From JAMQPK01 sp963761975 (GTDB lineage Bacteria; Acidobacteriota; Vicinamibacteria; Vicinamibacterales; JAMQPK01), in contig CAVXIR010000004.1 of the NCBI GenBank assembly GCA_963761975.1, forward strand, positions 1,550,001 through 1,614,000: a DNA stretch of 64,000 nt, given 5' to 3'. Below are positions 56,851 to 64,000 of this stretch, one piece after another; the first letter of the stretch is position 1; the number at the start of each line of letters is the position of its first letter. The notes under the pieces were generated by a model. It was not told the origin of the DNA, did not search any database, and saw only the letters and a list, made by a program, of their open reading frames with translations. The translations under genes were made by a program, and so were the position numbers.

Positions 56851-57984
56851 GTGCTGAAGAAACTGACGATGGCGGCCGCGCTTGTCGTGGCTGCTGGAGC
56901 CTTATCCACCACGCTCGGCCAGGGAAAAGTCCCGCTCGAGCGCATCAAGCTGCCGCAGGGATTTCAGATTTCGGTGTGGGCCGACGGTGTGGCCAACGCC
57001 CGCTCGATCGCCCAAAGCCCGGGAGGCACGATTTTCGTCGGCACCTGGAACGCCGGCAATGTCTACGCTCTGCGAGATGACAACAAGGACGGCAAGGCCG
57101 ACAAAGTCATCACCATCATCAGCGGCCTCAGAAACATGCCCAACGGCGTCGCCTTCCGCGACGGCGCGCTGTATGTGGCCGAGATCAACCGTATCATCCG
57201 CTTCGACAACATCGAGTCGAAGCTCGAAGCCGCCGGCACGCCGGCCGTCGTCACCGACAAATTTCCGACCGACCGGCATCACGGGTGGAAGTTCATTCGG
57301 TTCGGACCAGACGGCCTGCTCTACGTACCTGTGGGTGCGCCGTGCAATGTTTGCGATCGCGGCGATCCGTACAACACGATCTGGCGCATGAAGCCCGACG
57401 GAACGGGGATGGAAATCTTCGCCAAAGGCGTGCGAAATACGGTTGGCTTCGACTGGCACCCCACGACACGCGAGCTGTGGTTTACCGACAACGGGCGCGA
57501 CAATCTCGGCAACGACACACCAGGCGACGAGCTGAACCGCGTGTCGAAGGCCGGCCTGCACTTTGGCTACCCGTTCTGTCATGAGGGCAAAATCGCCGAT
57601 CCCGAGTTCGGCGCCAAACGCGGTTGCGGTGAATTCGAGCCGCCTGCGCAGCGGCTTGCGCCTCATGCTGGTGCGATCGGCATGCGCTTCTACACGGGAT
57701 CGCAGTTTCCGCAGCAGTATCGGAATCAGATCTTCATCGCCGAGCACGGATCGTGGAACCGCAGCCCCGGCACTCCGTACAACGGCAATCGCGTCGCTAT
57801 CGCGCGTCTGCAGGACAACAAGGTCATCAGCTACGAGCCGTTCGCCGAAGGATGGCTCGGTGGCGCAGACGGCCGACAGCGCTGGGGCCGTCCGGCCGAT
57901 CTCGAAGTGCTGCCCGATGGATCGATGCTGGTCTCGGACGATCAGGCGGGTGTGATTTACAGGATCAGCTACACAGGAAAGTAA
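56851..57984 (+). CDS. Soluble sorbosone/glucose dehydrogenase-like propeller protein (PQQ type)
   Basis: About 377 residues from GTG 56851, with AGGAGG four bases before it. A signal peptide (MAAALVVAAGALSTTLGQ) is followed by a six-bladed propeller: LPQGFQISVWADGV, MPNGVAFRDGALYVAEINRI, HHGWKFIRFGPDGLLYVPVGAPCNVC, RNTVGFDWHPTTRELWFTDNGRD, FIAEHGSWNRS and RPADLEVLPDGSMLVSDD. The HHGWKF His and the GAPCNVC Cys pair are typical of L-sorbosone dehydrogenase-type proteins. It probably oxidises sugars in the periplasm using PQQ. PQQ biosynthesis genes are not in the window. Confidence 0.85.
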   Translation: MLKKLTMAAALVVAAGALSTTLGQGKVPLERIKLPQGFQISVWADGVANARSIAQSPGGTIFVGTWNAGNVYALRDDNKDGKADKVITIISGLRNMPNGVAFRDGALYVAEINRIIRFDNIESKLEAAGTPAVVTDKFPTDRHHGWKFIRFGPDGLLYVPVGAPCNVCDRGDPYNTIWRMKPDGTGMEIFAKGVRNTVGFDWHPTTRELWFTDNGRDNLGNDTPGDELNRVSKAGLHFGYPFCHEGKIADPEFGAKRGCGEFEPPAQRLAPHAGAIGMRFYTGSQFPQQYRNQIFIAEHGSWNRSPGTPYNGNRVAIARLQDNKVISYEPFAEGWLGGADGRQRWGRPADLEVLPDGSMLVSDDQAGVIYRISYTGK

Positions 57985-58007
57985 TCAAGCCGACTTCGTT
58001 GGACTCA

Positions 58008-58080
58008 TGGCAGATGGATGATGGCAGATGGCAGAAAGTGTTCGTTTGAAAACGAATCTGCCATCTGCCCTCCTGCCATC
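58008..58080. repeat. GGCAGAT-type inverted repeat
   Basis: Copies of CATGGCAGAT/GATGGCAGATGGCAGA on the left and TCTGCCATCTGCC/TCCTGCCATC on the right can pair around a loop near 58036-58055. The repeat lies between two convergent genes and may act as a bidirectional hairpin. Related copies occur at 10672-10705. Confidence 0.65.
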
Positions 58081-58096
58081 GCACTAGACCCTGTTT

Positions 58097-59050
58097 CTAT
58101 TTCACGTCCGCACCAATCTCGTACGCCGCCACCGTGTTCTCGTTCATGTGCGGCACGATAAGGACGTCGCCTTGCGCGTAGAGGAATGTGTGGTCCGCAA
58201 CACCTGGCTTGAAGGTGCGCACCACGTGTGTTGAACCGTCTTGCGCGACCTGGATGACCTTGCCCGCCAGATAGTCGGTCACCAGGTAGCCGCCTCGAGC
58301 TTCCTGCTCGACACCGTCGATGTTGCCCAGCGGCTTTTTGGTGATGAGCGTCTTCTGCTTCGTCTTCAGATCGAGCATGTAGAGATGCCCAGGCACCTTC
58401 GTCGTGAAATCAGCCGCCGGCTTGCTTCCCCACCCGCCGACGATCAACCGTTCGCCATCGACGAACAACCCGTTCGGATGCTCCAGCTGCTCCCCTTCGG
58501 CAAAGACCGTCGCCTTGCCGTCCTTGATCGCGTAGATCTTGCTCGCCAGCATGTCGGACACGTACACCGTCCCGTCGGCGCCGGTCGCCACATCGTTCAG
58601 GAAAATTGCTCCATCAATCTTGATGCGAGCGTTCTCTTTTGCCGTGGCGATGTCGATGCCCACTACCTCGTCCATGTCGGCCACCCACAACGTGCCGCCG
58701 AAACTGCGCAGCCCTTTCGGGGCGTGAAGCGCCGTAAACCAGTCAGCCGTCACCACCGTGCCATCGAGGCCGAGCTTCGAGATGCGTCCCTTGCCGTCTT
58801 TCTGATTCGGCTGGCCATCGATCTGCGACACGTACAGGTAGCCGGATCCCTCGTCGAGGTACACGCTCTCTGGCGTGCGCATATCCGACACGGTCCATGG
58901 TGCCTTTACGGCCGGCGGTTGTGACGCCGGCGCCGGTGACGCGGCAGGTGGGGGTGCAGCAGGCTGAGCCGCTGGTTGTGCCGGTTCGGGTGGTCCGCCG
59001 CAGGAGACGAGCGCAGCGGTCAGGGTGAGTGTCCAAAGAAGTTTGTACAT
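58097..59050 (-). CDS. NHL/SMP-30-like propeller lipoprotein
   Basis: 317 residues. The lipobox is AALVSCGG, followed by a low-complexity Pro/Ala linker (residues 20-48) and a six-bladed propeller with SVYLDEGSGYLYVSQIDGQ, PKGLRSFGGTLWVADMD, FLNDVATGADGTVYVSDM, EHPNGLFVDGERLIVGGW and GNIDGVEQEARGGYLVTDYLAG. The blades match SMP-30/gluconolactonase-like proteins. An enzymatic role (lactonase) is possible but unproved. It converges on the dehydrogenase-like gene upstream on the other strand. Confidence 0.75.
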   Translation of the reverse strand: MYKLLWTLTLTAALVSCGGPPEPAQPAAQPAAPPPAASPAPASQPPAVKAPWTVSDMRTPESVYLDEGSGYLYVSQIDGQPNQKDGKGRISKLGLDGTVVTADWFTALHAPKGLRSFGGTLWVADMDEVVGIDIATAKENARIKIDGAIFLNDVATGADGTVYVSDMLASKIYAIKDGKATVFAEGEQLEHPNGLFVDGERLIVGGWGSKPAADFTTKVPGHLYMLDLKTKQKTLITKKPLGNIDGVEQEARGGYLVTDYLAGKVIQVAQDGSTHVVRTFKPGVADHTFLYAQGDVLIVPHMNENTVAAYEIGADVK

Positions 59051-59136
59051 GTTTAGTCGCGGGGCCCCAACACCCGCTCCTCGCCGCTCGCTTGCGGGGC
59101 CCCATTGCCCCGCGCCGCTCGCGGCTCTGGCCTATC

Positions 59137-59841
59137 TTAATGCGAGGAAGGGTGATCGATCAGCACAATCGACGACGCGGCTCGACGCAGAAGCGTCCCA
59201 ACCGGCGTCGCCGCGCCCTCGCCGTGCAACGCATCGTAAATGACGTGAGCCTTCGTCGGCCCGAAGCCGGCGACGATGACTCGGCCGGCGCTCGCGATGA
59301 CGTCCAGCGTCATCGTCAGACGTCGCGTCGGAGGTTTAGGTGCGTCGTAGATCGCCATCACGGGTCGAGGACAGGGCTGAAGCCCTGTGCCACCTGCAAA
59401 GATGGACGCGACGTGGCCATCTTCGCCGACGCCGACGAGCGCAAGATCGAGCTGCGGCGGATTGCCCGCCAGCATCGTCAACTCATCTGACGCACCCTGC
59501 GCCGCCTCTTCGAGATCCGCAAGCTCCCCCCGCATCCGATGCACGCGAGACGTCGTCACGCCCGGGGAGTGCAGCAACAACCTCGACGCCAGGCCGTAGT
59601 TTGAATCGGGATGGTCCGGCGGAACAGCCCGCTCGTCGATCCAGAACAGATCGACGCGCGACCAATCGATAGCCAGTCGGGCGAGCCCGGGGAAGAATGT
59701 TGACGCCACCGATCCGCCGGGTAACGCCAAAACGAATCTGCCGCGACGAGTGATCGCATCTGCGGAGCGAGACAGGAGCTCGTTCGAGAGAACCTGCTGA
59801 AGCGCCGGGATGTCATCGACAAGAACCGTCGGTCGATCCAT
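59137..59841 (-). CDS. pgl: 6-Phosphogluconolactonase
   Basis: 234 residues. DevB-type lactonase motifs: FVLALPGGSVASTFF, VDLFWIDERAVPPDHPDSNYG and LDLALVGVGEDGHVASIFAG. It hydrolyses 6-phosphogluconolactone to 6-phosphogluconate, the second step of the oxidative pentose phosphate pathway. It lies about 60 bases downstream of zwf on the same strand, so the two are probably co-transcribed. The GTG one codon upstream is an alternative start. Confidence 0.93.
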   Translation of the reverse strand: MDRPTVLVDDIPALQQVLSNELLSRSADAITRRGRFVLALPGGSVASTFFPGLARLAIDWSRVDLFWIDERAVPPDHPDSNYGLASRLLLHSPGVTTSRVHRMRGELADLEEAAQGASDELTMLAGNPPQLDLALVGVGEDGHVASIFAGGTGLQPCPRPVMAIYDAPKPPTRRLTMTLDVIASAGRVIVAGFGPTKAHVIYDALHGEGAATPVGTLLRRAASSIVLIDHPSSH

Positions 59842-59865
59842 CACCTGTTACCGACAATCCGGCGA

Positions 59866-59903
59866 ATCCATCAATCTGGATCAATCTACCAATCTACCAA
59901 TCA
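59866..59903. repeat. ATCTACCA tandem repeat
   Basis: Copies of (C)AATCTACCAATCTACCAATC fill the short gap between zwf and pgl. A related complementary word (GATTGGTAGATT) occurs at 62081-62120. Confidence 0.65.
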
Positions 59904-59904
59904 T

Positions 59905-61293
59905 TTAAGCCCATCCGCCACCATCAAGACGGCTCGCTTCGGCCGGCCCGACGCTGCCGCACTCGTAAACGAACAAGGGTGGCAACTCCTCCTGTTTCCG
60001 TTCGAGCACCGGATCGACGATCGCCCACGCCGCCTCGACAGAATCCTGTCGCGCGAACAGCGTGGGGTCGCCCTCCATGGCATCGCCGATGAGCCGCTCG
60101 TACGCATCGAGCCGGCCGGCCGTATCGTTTTCGACGACCGCCAGCTCGACAGGCTCACCGAACATGCCGTCTCCGGGACGCTTCGCACGCGCACCCAGCG
60201 CGATGCTCACCTGCGGCGACAGCGTAAAGCGCACACGATTGGCGTCGGGCAGTCCCGGCTCGCGAAACACGACCGCAGGCGCAGGCTTCAGCTTGACGAT
60301 CACCTCGGTGCGCGTCACGTTCAGGCACTTTCCCGCCGTGACGTGAAACGGCACCCCCTGCCATCTCCACGAATCGACGAAGAGATCCAGCGCGGCATAG
60401 GTCGGGACGTTCGAGCTCTTGCTGACACCGGGCTCATCGCGATAGCCGCGGAACTGGCCGAGCACGACCTCGGCCGGCGATAAGGGGCGGACGGTGCGCA
60501 GCACCTTGGCCTGCTCGTCGCGCAGCGCCTCCTGCCAGGCTGACGAAGGCGGCTCCATCGCGAGGTAGCCGACGATCTGCAGCAGATGGTTCTGCACGAC
60601 GTCGCGGATGACGCCGGTTTCCTCGTAGAAACCGCCTCGCCCCTCGACACCGAACGACTCGGCCATCGTGATATGCACGCTCTCGACATAGTGCCGGTTC
60701 CAGATGGGCTCGAGGAACGCGTTCGCAAACCGGAAGTACAGGATGTTCTGCACCGCTTCCTTGCCGAGATAGTGATCGATTCGGAAGATCGCCTCTTCGG
60801 CAAAGGCATGACTCAGGGTGGCATTGAGCGCGCGTGCCGACTCGAGGTCGCGGCCGAAGGGTTTTTCGATGACCACGCGCGCGCCCGCCGTGCAGCCGGC
60901 ACGCGACAGGTGCTCGACGGTCATCGGAAACGCGCTCGGCGGAATCGCGAGATAGAAGATCGGCCGCGCGGCACTGCCGAGCGCTTGTCTGATGCTCGTA
61001 AAGGTCTCGAGGTTGTTGTAGTCGCCCGACACGTAATGCAGCAATGAGGCGAGCCGTGAGAAGGCCTCTTCGTCGATCGGCCCGCGCGCGGCCACGCTGC
61101 TGCGGACGCGCTCGACCAGCTGCTCGCGGCTCATCGGCGTCCGCCCGACGCCGATAATCGGCACCTCGAGCTGACGGCGCCTCACGAGCGACTGCAGGGC
61201 GGGAAAGATCTTCTTGTACGCCAGATCGCCGGTCACCCCGAAGACGACCAGGGCATCCGAATTGAGTGCCTGGGGTGCGAGTGGTGCGCTCAT
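59905..61293 (-). CDS. zwf: Glucose-6-phosphate 1-dehydrogenase
   Basis: 462 residues. Nucleotide motif VVFGVTGDLAYKKIFPAL at the N-terminus, the active-site RIDHYLGKEAVQNILYFRF (His and Lys), the binding segment VIEKPFGRDLESARALN and GVPFHVTAGKCL. It oxidises glucose 6-phosphate with NADP to 6-phosphogluconolactone. It is somewhat shorter than the usual 490-510 residues, chiefly at the C-terminus. Its ATG overlaps the HxlR regulator's stop codon by four bases. Confidence 0.95.
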   Translation of the reverse strand: MSAPLAPQALNSDALVVFGVTGDLAYKKIFPALQSLVRRRQLEVPIIGVGRTPMSREQLVERVRSSVAARGPIDEEAFSRLASLLHYVSGDYNNLETFTSIRQALGSAARPIFYLAIPPSAFPMTVEHLSRAGCTAGARVVIEKPFGRDLESARALNATLSHAFAEEAIFRIDHYLGKEAVQNILYFRFANAFLEPIWNRHYVESVHITMAESFGVEGRGGFYEETGVIRDVVQNHLLQIVGYLAMEPPSSAWQEALRDEQAKVLRTVRPLSPAEVVLGQFRGYRDEPGVSKSSNVPTYAALDLFVDSWRWQGVPFHVTAGKCLNVTRTEVIVKLKPAPAVVFREPGLPDANRVRFTLSPQVSIALGARAKRPGDGMFGEPVELAVVENDTAGRLDAYERLIGDAMEGDPTLFARQDSVEAAWAIVDPVLERKQEELPPLFVYECGSVGPAEASRLDGGGWA

Positions 61294-61637
61294 GCGTGCC
61301 GCTGGAACTGGTTGACCTTGTGCTGATACTGCTGACCCCAGTCTTCCATCATCAAGAGGATGGGCTTCAGGCTGAGGCCGAACGGCGTCAAGCTGTATTC
61401 GACGCGCGGCGGCACTTCGGCAAACACCTTGCGGCGAATGACACCATCGCGCTCGAGCTCGCGGAGCTGCCGCGTGAGCATGCGCTGCGTCACGTGCGGG
61501 AGCAACCGCCTGAGCTCGTTGAAGCGGAGCGTCCCGTGCAGGAGACGGTGCAGCACCATCCCCTTCCACTTACCGCCCAGCACGTCGAGGGTCGTTTCGA
61601 TCGGGCAGGCATGGGCGCACTCTTTCGGTCGAAGCAT
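61290..61637 (-). CDS. HxlR-family transcriptional regulator
   Basis: 115 residues. HxlR winged helix: VLGGKWKGMVLHRLLHGTLRFNELRRLLPHVTQRMLTRQLRELERDGVIRR and VEYSLTPFG. Two Cys in ECAHACPIE lie at the position where electrophile- and redox-sensing HxlR members carry their sensor Cys. It is the first gene of the zwf-pgl unit and is translationally coupled to zwf, which suggests redox control of NADPH supply. The binding site was not identified. Confidence 0.92.
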   Translation of the reverse strand: MLRPKECAHACPIETTLDVLGGKWKGMVLHRLLHGTLRFNELRRLLPHVTQRMLTRQLRELERDGVIRRKVFAEVPPRVEYSLTPFGLSLKPILLMMEDWGQQYQHKVNQFQRHA

Positions 61638-61651
61638 TCTCTGCCTCCGCT

Positions 61652-61724
61652 TGGGTTCCTAGGGTTCCGCGTTCCGGTTCCTTGAGGTTCCGGTTCCTGG
61701 GGGTTCTGGTTCCTTAGGAACCCA
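61652..61724. repeat. GGTTCC tandem repeat
   Basis: Six or more copies of GGTTCC(T/G) run through the upstream region of the HxlR gene. The same word family as at 17614-17750. It may interfere with or form part of the promoter. Confidence 0.8.
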
Positions 61725-61805
61725 CCCCGTCGGTATCAAATCCGACACTATATATTCGAAATGTGCGTACGTACGAAATTCGCCGACATTGGGAATAATT
61801 TTGGG

Positions 61806-62156
61806 GTGGCCACCGTCAGGTTCACCGAGAGCATCCAGCGTCACGTTCAGTGTCCCGTGCGTGAGATTGCCGGCCGTACGCTGCGCGATGTCCTCGAAGG
61901 CTACTTCGCTGAAAACGAGCGCGCGCGTGGTTACGTACTGGACGACCAGGGCTGCCTTCGCAAACACATGGCGATCTTCATCGACGGCCGGCAGGTGCGC
62001 GACCGTCGGGGACTCACCGATGAGGTGCCGGAGGACGCAACGGTCGATCTGGTTCAGGCGCTGTCGGGAGGGACTGGGGAATTCGCAGATTCGCAGATTG
62101 GTAGATTCGCAGATTCGGGAATCTCAATGAATCGAGAGAATCCAAATCGAAAATAA
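61806..62156 (+). CDS. MoaD/ThiS-like ubiquitin-fold protein with C-terminal extension
   Basis: About 116 residues from GTG 61806 (VATVRFTESIQRHV). The beta-grasp fold continues with GRTLRDVLEGYFAENERARGYVLDDQG, MAIFIDGRQVRDRRG and VDLVQALSGG. MoaD and ThiS function through a terminal Gly-Gly; here the SGG is followed by about 25 further residues encoded partly by the GATTCGCA repeat (62081-62120). Thiocarboxylation would therefore need cleavage, or the natural stop has been lost. ATG 61761 is an alternative start. It is paired with the BNR propeller gene 16 bases downstream, a common association. Confidence 0.7.
   Translation: MATVRFTESIQRHVQCPVREIAGRTLRDVLEGYFAENERARGYVLDDQGCLRKHMAIFIDGRQVRDRRGLTDEVPEDATVDLVQALSGGTGEFADSQIGRFADSGISMNRENPNRK
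62081..62120. repeat. GATTCGCA tandem repeat
   Basis: Copies of (GC)AGATTCGCAGATTGGTAGATTCGCAGATT lie at the 3' end of the MoaD-like gene and alter its C-terminus. Related to the repeat at 59866-59903. Confidence 0.7.
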
Positions 62157-62172
62157 CAATTGAGAATCCACA

Positions 62173-63291
62173 ATGAGCAAACGCTGTCACGTCGCTACGC
62201 GAAAGGGCCTTTTCACACTCGAGCGCGGCCAGAACGGGTGGGCCATCACCCACGCGAATTTTCTCGGCGATAACGTCACGCTCGTGATGCACGACCCGCG
62301 CAGCGGATCGCTCCTCGCCGCGCTCAATCACGGGCATTTCGGCGTGAAGCTGCATCGATCGCAGGACCAGGGCGCGACCTGGCAGGAGATCGCATCGCCG
62401 AAGTATCCGGAAAAACCAGCGGACTACGTGCCGAAGACCCCGCCGGCCGAAGGTACGCCGGCAGACTGGTCGCTCAAGCTCGTCTGGGCGCTTGCGCCAG
62501 GCGGAACGAGTCAACCCGGCGTCATCTGGTGCGGCACGCTGCCGGGCGGCCTGTTCCGTTCCGATGACGGCGGCGACTCGTGGGAGCTCAACCGGCCGTT
62601 GTGGGACGATCCGCGCCGCGAAGAGTGGTTTGGAGGCGGGGCCGATCATCCGGGTATTCATTCGGTGTGCGTCGATCCGCGCGACGCTCGCCATGTGCTC
62701 GTCGGCATCTCCTGCGGCGGCGTGTGGCGCACAAGAGATGAAGGGAACACGTGGGACATCGCGGGCACCGGTATGCGCGCTGAGTTCATGCCGCCCGAAC
62801 GCCAGTTCGATCCGAACATTCAGGACCCGCACCTGGTTGCGCAATGCGCGGCCAATCCCGACGTGATGTGGGTGCAGCACCACAACGGCATCTTCCGATC
62901 GACCGACTGCGCCGCCACGTGGAGGGAAATTACAGACGTCAAGCCGTCGACGTTCGGCTTTCCGGTTGCGGTGCATCCGCAGGACGCGGACACGGCGTGG
63001 TTCGTGCCGGCCGTGAAAGACGAAAAGCGCTACCCTGCCGGCGGGTGCGTCGTGGTGAACCGCACGAGCGATGGCGGCAAAACGTTCGAGACGCTGACGC
63101 GCGGCCTGCCGCAGCAGCACGCCTACGATCTCGTGTTCCGTCACGCGCTCGACGTCGACGAAACCGGCACACGCCTGGCGTTTGGATCGACGACCGGCTC
63201 GCTGTGGGTCAGCGAGAACAGCGGCGATTCATGGACGACGGTGTCGTCGAATCTGCCGCCGATTTATGCGGTGAGGTTTGAGAAAGAATAG
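62173..63291 (+). CDS. BNR-repeat propeller protein (exo-alpha-sialidase/VPS10-like)
   Basis: 372 residues, no signal peptide. Repeated Asp-box motifs S-x-D-x-G-x-T-W are visible (RSQDQGATWQEI, RSDDGGDSWELN, RTRDEGNTWDIA, RSTDCAATWREI, RTSDGGKTFETL, SENSGDSWTTV), giving a six- to seven-bladed propeller. Despite database naming, such proteins next to MoaD/ThiS-like genes are not proven sialidases. The catalytic Arg triad and Tyr/Glu pair of sialidases were not seen. A cytoplasmic location is likely. Confidence 0.85.
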   Translation: MSKRCHVATRKGLFTLERGQNGWAITHANFLGDNVTLVMHDPRSGSLLAALNHGHFGVKLHRSQDQGATWQEIASPKYPEKPADYVPKTPPAEGTPADWSLKLVWALAPGGTSQPGVIWCGTLPGGLFRSDDGGDSWELNRPLWDDPRREEWFGGGADHPGIHSVCVDPRDARHVLVGISCGGVWRTRDEGNTWDIAGTGMRAEFMPPERQFDPNIQDPHLVAQCAANPDVMWVQHHNGIFRSTDCAATWREITDVKPSTFGFPVAVHPQDADTAWFVPAVKDEKRYPAGGCVVVNRTSDGGKTFETLTRGLPQQHAYDLVFRHALDVDETGTRLAFGSTTGSLWVSENSGDSWTTVSSNLPPIYAVRFEKE

Positions 63292-63318
63292 AAGGAACAG
63301 GAACCCGGAAACCTGTGG

Positions 63319-64000
63319 CTATCGAGCCGCAGCGCGCGGCGCTTCGATGGCGGCGGTAATGGCCATCGTCGCATACGCGGCACCGGCCGCAGAGATCCAT
63401 TGGTCGTGATCGTACGGGTAACCAGTCTCGAAGTACGGTTGAATCGGCAGCGCTCGCGTTTTCACATGCCAGGTGCCATCAGTTGCCTGTGTTCGCAGCA
63501 GGAAGCGCAGTCCCGACTGATACGCGGCATCCTTTGTGGACACGCCCGCCTGATACATCGCATACAACGCCATTCCGGTTGCGTACGCGTCGGTCGGCAT
63601 CGAGTCGAGCTGCGACCAGCCTCCATCTTTCCGTTGCTGCGATTGCAGGTCGGCGGCAGCTTTATCGAGCGAGGCGCGATCGGCTTTCGACCAGGCAAGT
63701 CCCATCAGTCTGAACGCACGCTCCTGTGTGGTCTGCGGATTCGACTGCAGAAGCCACCCACGCGCGCGCTCGACCCGCTGCCTCGTATCTGAAGCATGTG
63801 CCGGAAGCGCGTAGGTGTTCAGCGCATTCAGAATGAACGCGGTGGTCGTGAAATCGTCGAACGTGAGCGGAGGCCGGTTGCCGCCGGCTCGCCAGCTTCC
63901 GTCGACACGTTGCATCGATCTCAGGTAATAAAGCTGCGCCTGCACGCGCTCGTCGGCGGGCTCCCGTGCAGCCATCCGGGCAAACAGCTCGTAACCAAGA
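63319..64000 (-). CDS. Prenyltransferase/squalene-cyclase-repeat protein, 5' end beyond the window
   Basis: The open frame runs off the right edge (LGYELFARMAAREPAD...). The visible 220 residues contain QW-like alpha/alpha repeats: MQRVDGSWRAGGNRPPLTF, QQRKDGGWSQLDSMPTDAYATGMALYAM and TQATDGTWHVKTRALPIQPYFETGYPYDHDQWIS. This is the C-terminal part of a toroid-fold protein of the prenyltransferase/squalene oxidase repeat class. The DxDD cyclase motif is not visible in this part. Function is unknown without the N-terminal half. Confidence 0.75.
   Translation of the reverse strand, partial: LGYELFARMAAREPADERVQAQLYYLRSMQRVDGSWRAGGNRPPLTFDDFTTTAFILNALNTYALPAHASDTRQRVERARGWLLQSNPQTTQERAFRLMGLAWSKADRASLDKAAADLQSQQRKDGGWSQLDSMPTDAYATGMALYAMYQAGVSTKDAAYQSGLRFLLRTQATDGTWHVKTRALPIQPYFETGYPYDHDQWISAAGAAYATMAITAAIEAPRAAAR

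Overview
The window is G+C-rich and looks like a chromosomal fragment of an Acidobacteriota member, most likely of the Vicinamibacteria type. Five large MacB/FtsX-type permeases of the 'acidobacterial duplicated orphan permease' (ADOP) kind lie within about 53 kb. There are also two Ser/Thr kinases fused to TolB-like propellers, an acidobacterial VWFA-related secreted protein, two BlaI/M56 (BlaR1-like) pairs, a PadR-permease pair and two ECF sigma/anti-sigma pairs. The assignment rests on gene content only; there is no rRNA or tRNA gene in the window.

Layout. 0.1-4.7 kb: DUF2182 membrane protein, O-methyltransferase, ADOP permease. 4.7-7.4 kb (-): Ser/Thr kinase with propeller. 7.5-10.7 kb (+): c-type cytochrome, cupredoxin-like lipoprotein, TerC protein, broken family 2 glycosyltransferase. 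10.9-12.6 kb (+): ECF sigma, membrane anti-sigma-like protein, exported protein. 12.6-18.5 kb (-): VWFA protein, second kinase, SGNH hydrolase. 18.6-21.5 kb (+): AlkZ-like protein, then a leader with attenuator architecture and an ABC exporter. 21.5-23.9 kb (-): ADOP. 24.0-27.0 kb (+): MASE1 hybrid histidine kinase and GyrI-like protein. 27.8-36.4 kb (+): six-gene exopolysaccharide operon. 36.4-41.5 kb (-): two M56/BlaI sensor-repressor modules. 41.7-42.4 kb (+): PIN toxin-antitoxin pair. 42.4-45.6 kb: REP/MITE-like hairpin, PadR regulator and ADOP. 45.7-54.7 kb: TerB-like protein, GT-C-like membrane protein, two more ADOPs, and a Vps62-like exported protein. 54.8-59.0 kb: cupin, second ECF/anti-sigma pair, soluble dehydrogenase propeller, NHL-type lipoprotein. 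59.1-61.6 kb (-): HxlR regulator, zwf and pgl (oxidative pentose phosphate pathway). 61.8-64.0 kb: MoaD/ThiS-like protein, BNR propeller protein, partial prenyltransferase-repeat protein.

Most notable system. The operon at 27.8-36.4 kb combines a HlyD-type adaptor, a PelF-like GT4 glycosyltransferase, an Agd3-like (CE18-type) polysaccharide deacetylase, a PelG-like transporter, an unrecognised polytopic membrane protein and a secreted GH114-like (Ega3/PelA-hydrolase-like) enzyme. This mixes bacterial Pel genes with enzymes known from the fungal galactosaminogalactan pathway. It suggests a partly de-N-acetylated alpha-1,4-galactosamine-type polymer in an acidobacterium. None of the canonical PelB, PelC, PelD or PelE genes is visible.

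A second candidate is the leader of the ABC exporter at 19.66 kb. It has a strong intrinsic terminator directly against the start codon, an upstream segment complementary to the 5' terminator arm, and a short reading frame whose stop codon lies in that segment.

Caveat. At least sixteen single-base frame breaks interrupt genes that are otherwise well conserved: about thirteen extra bases and three missing ones. They are annotated as pseudogenes because the reading frame is broken as given. Their pattern fits uncorrected assembly indels at least as well as gene decay.
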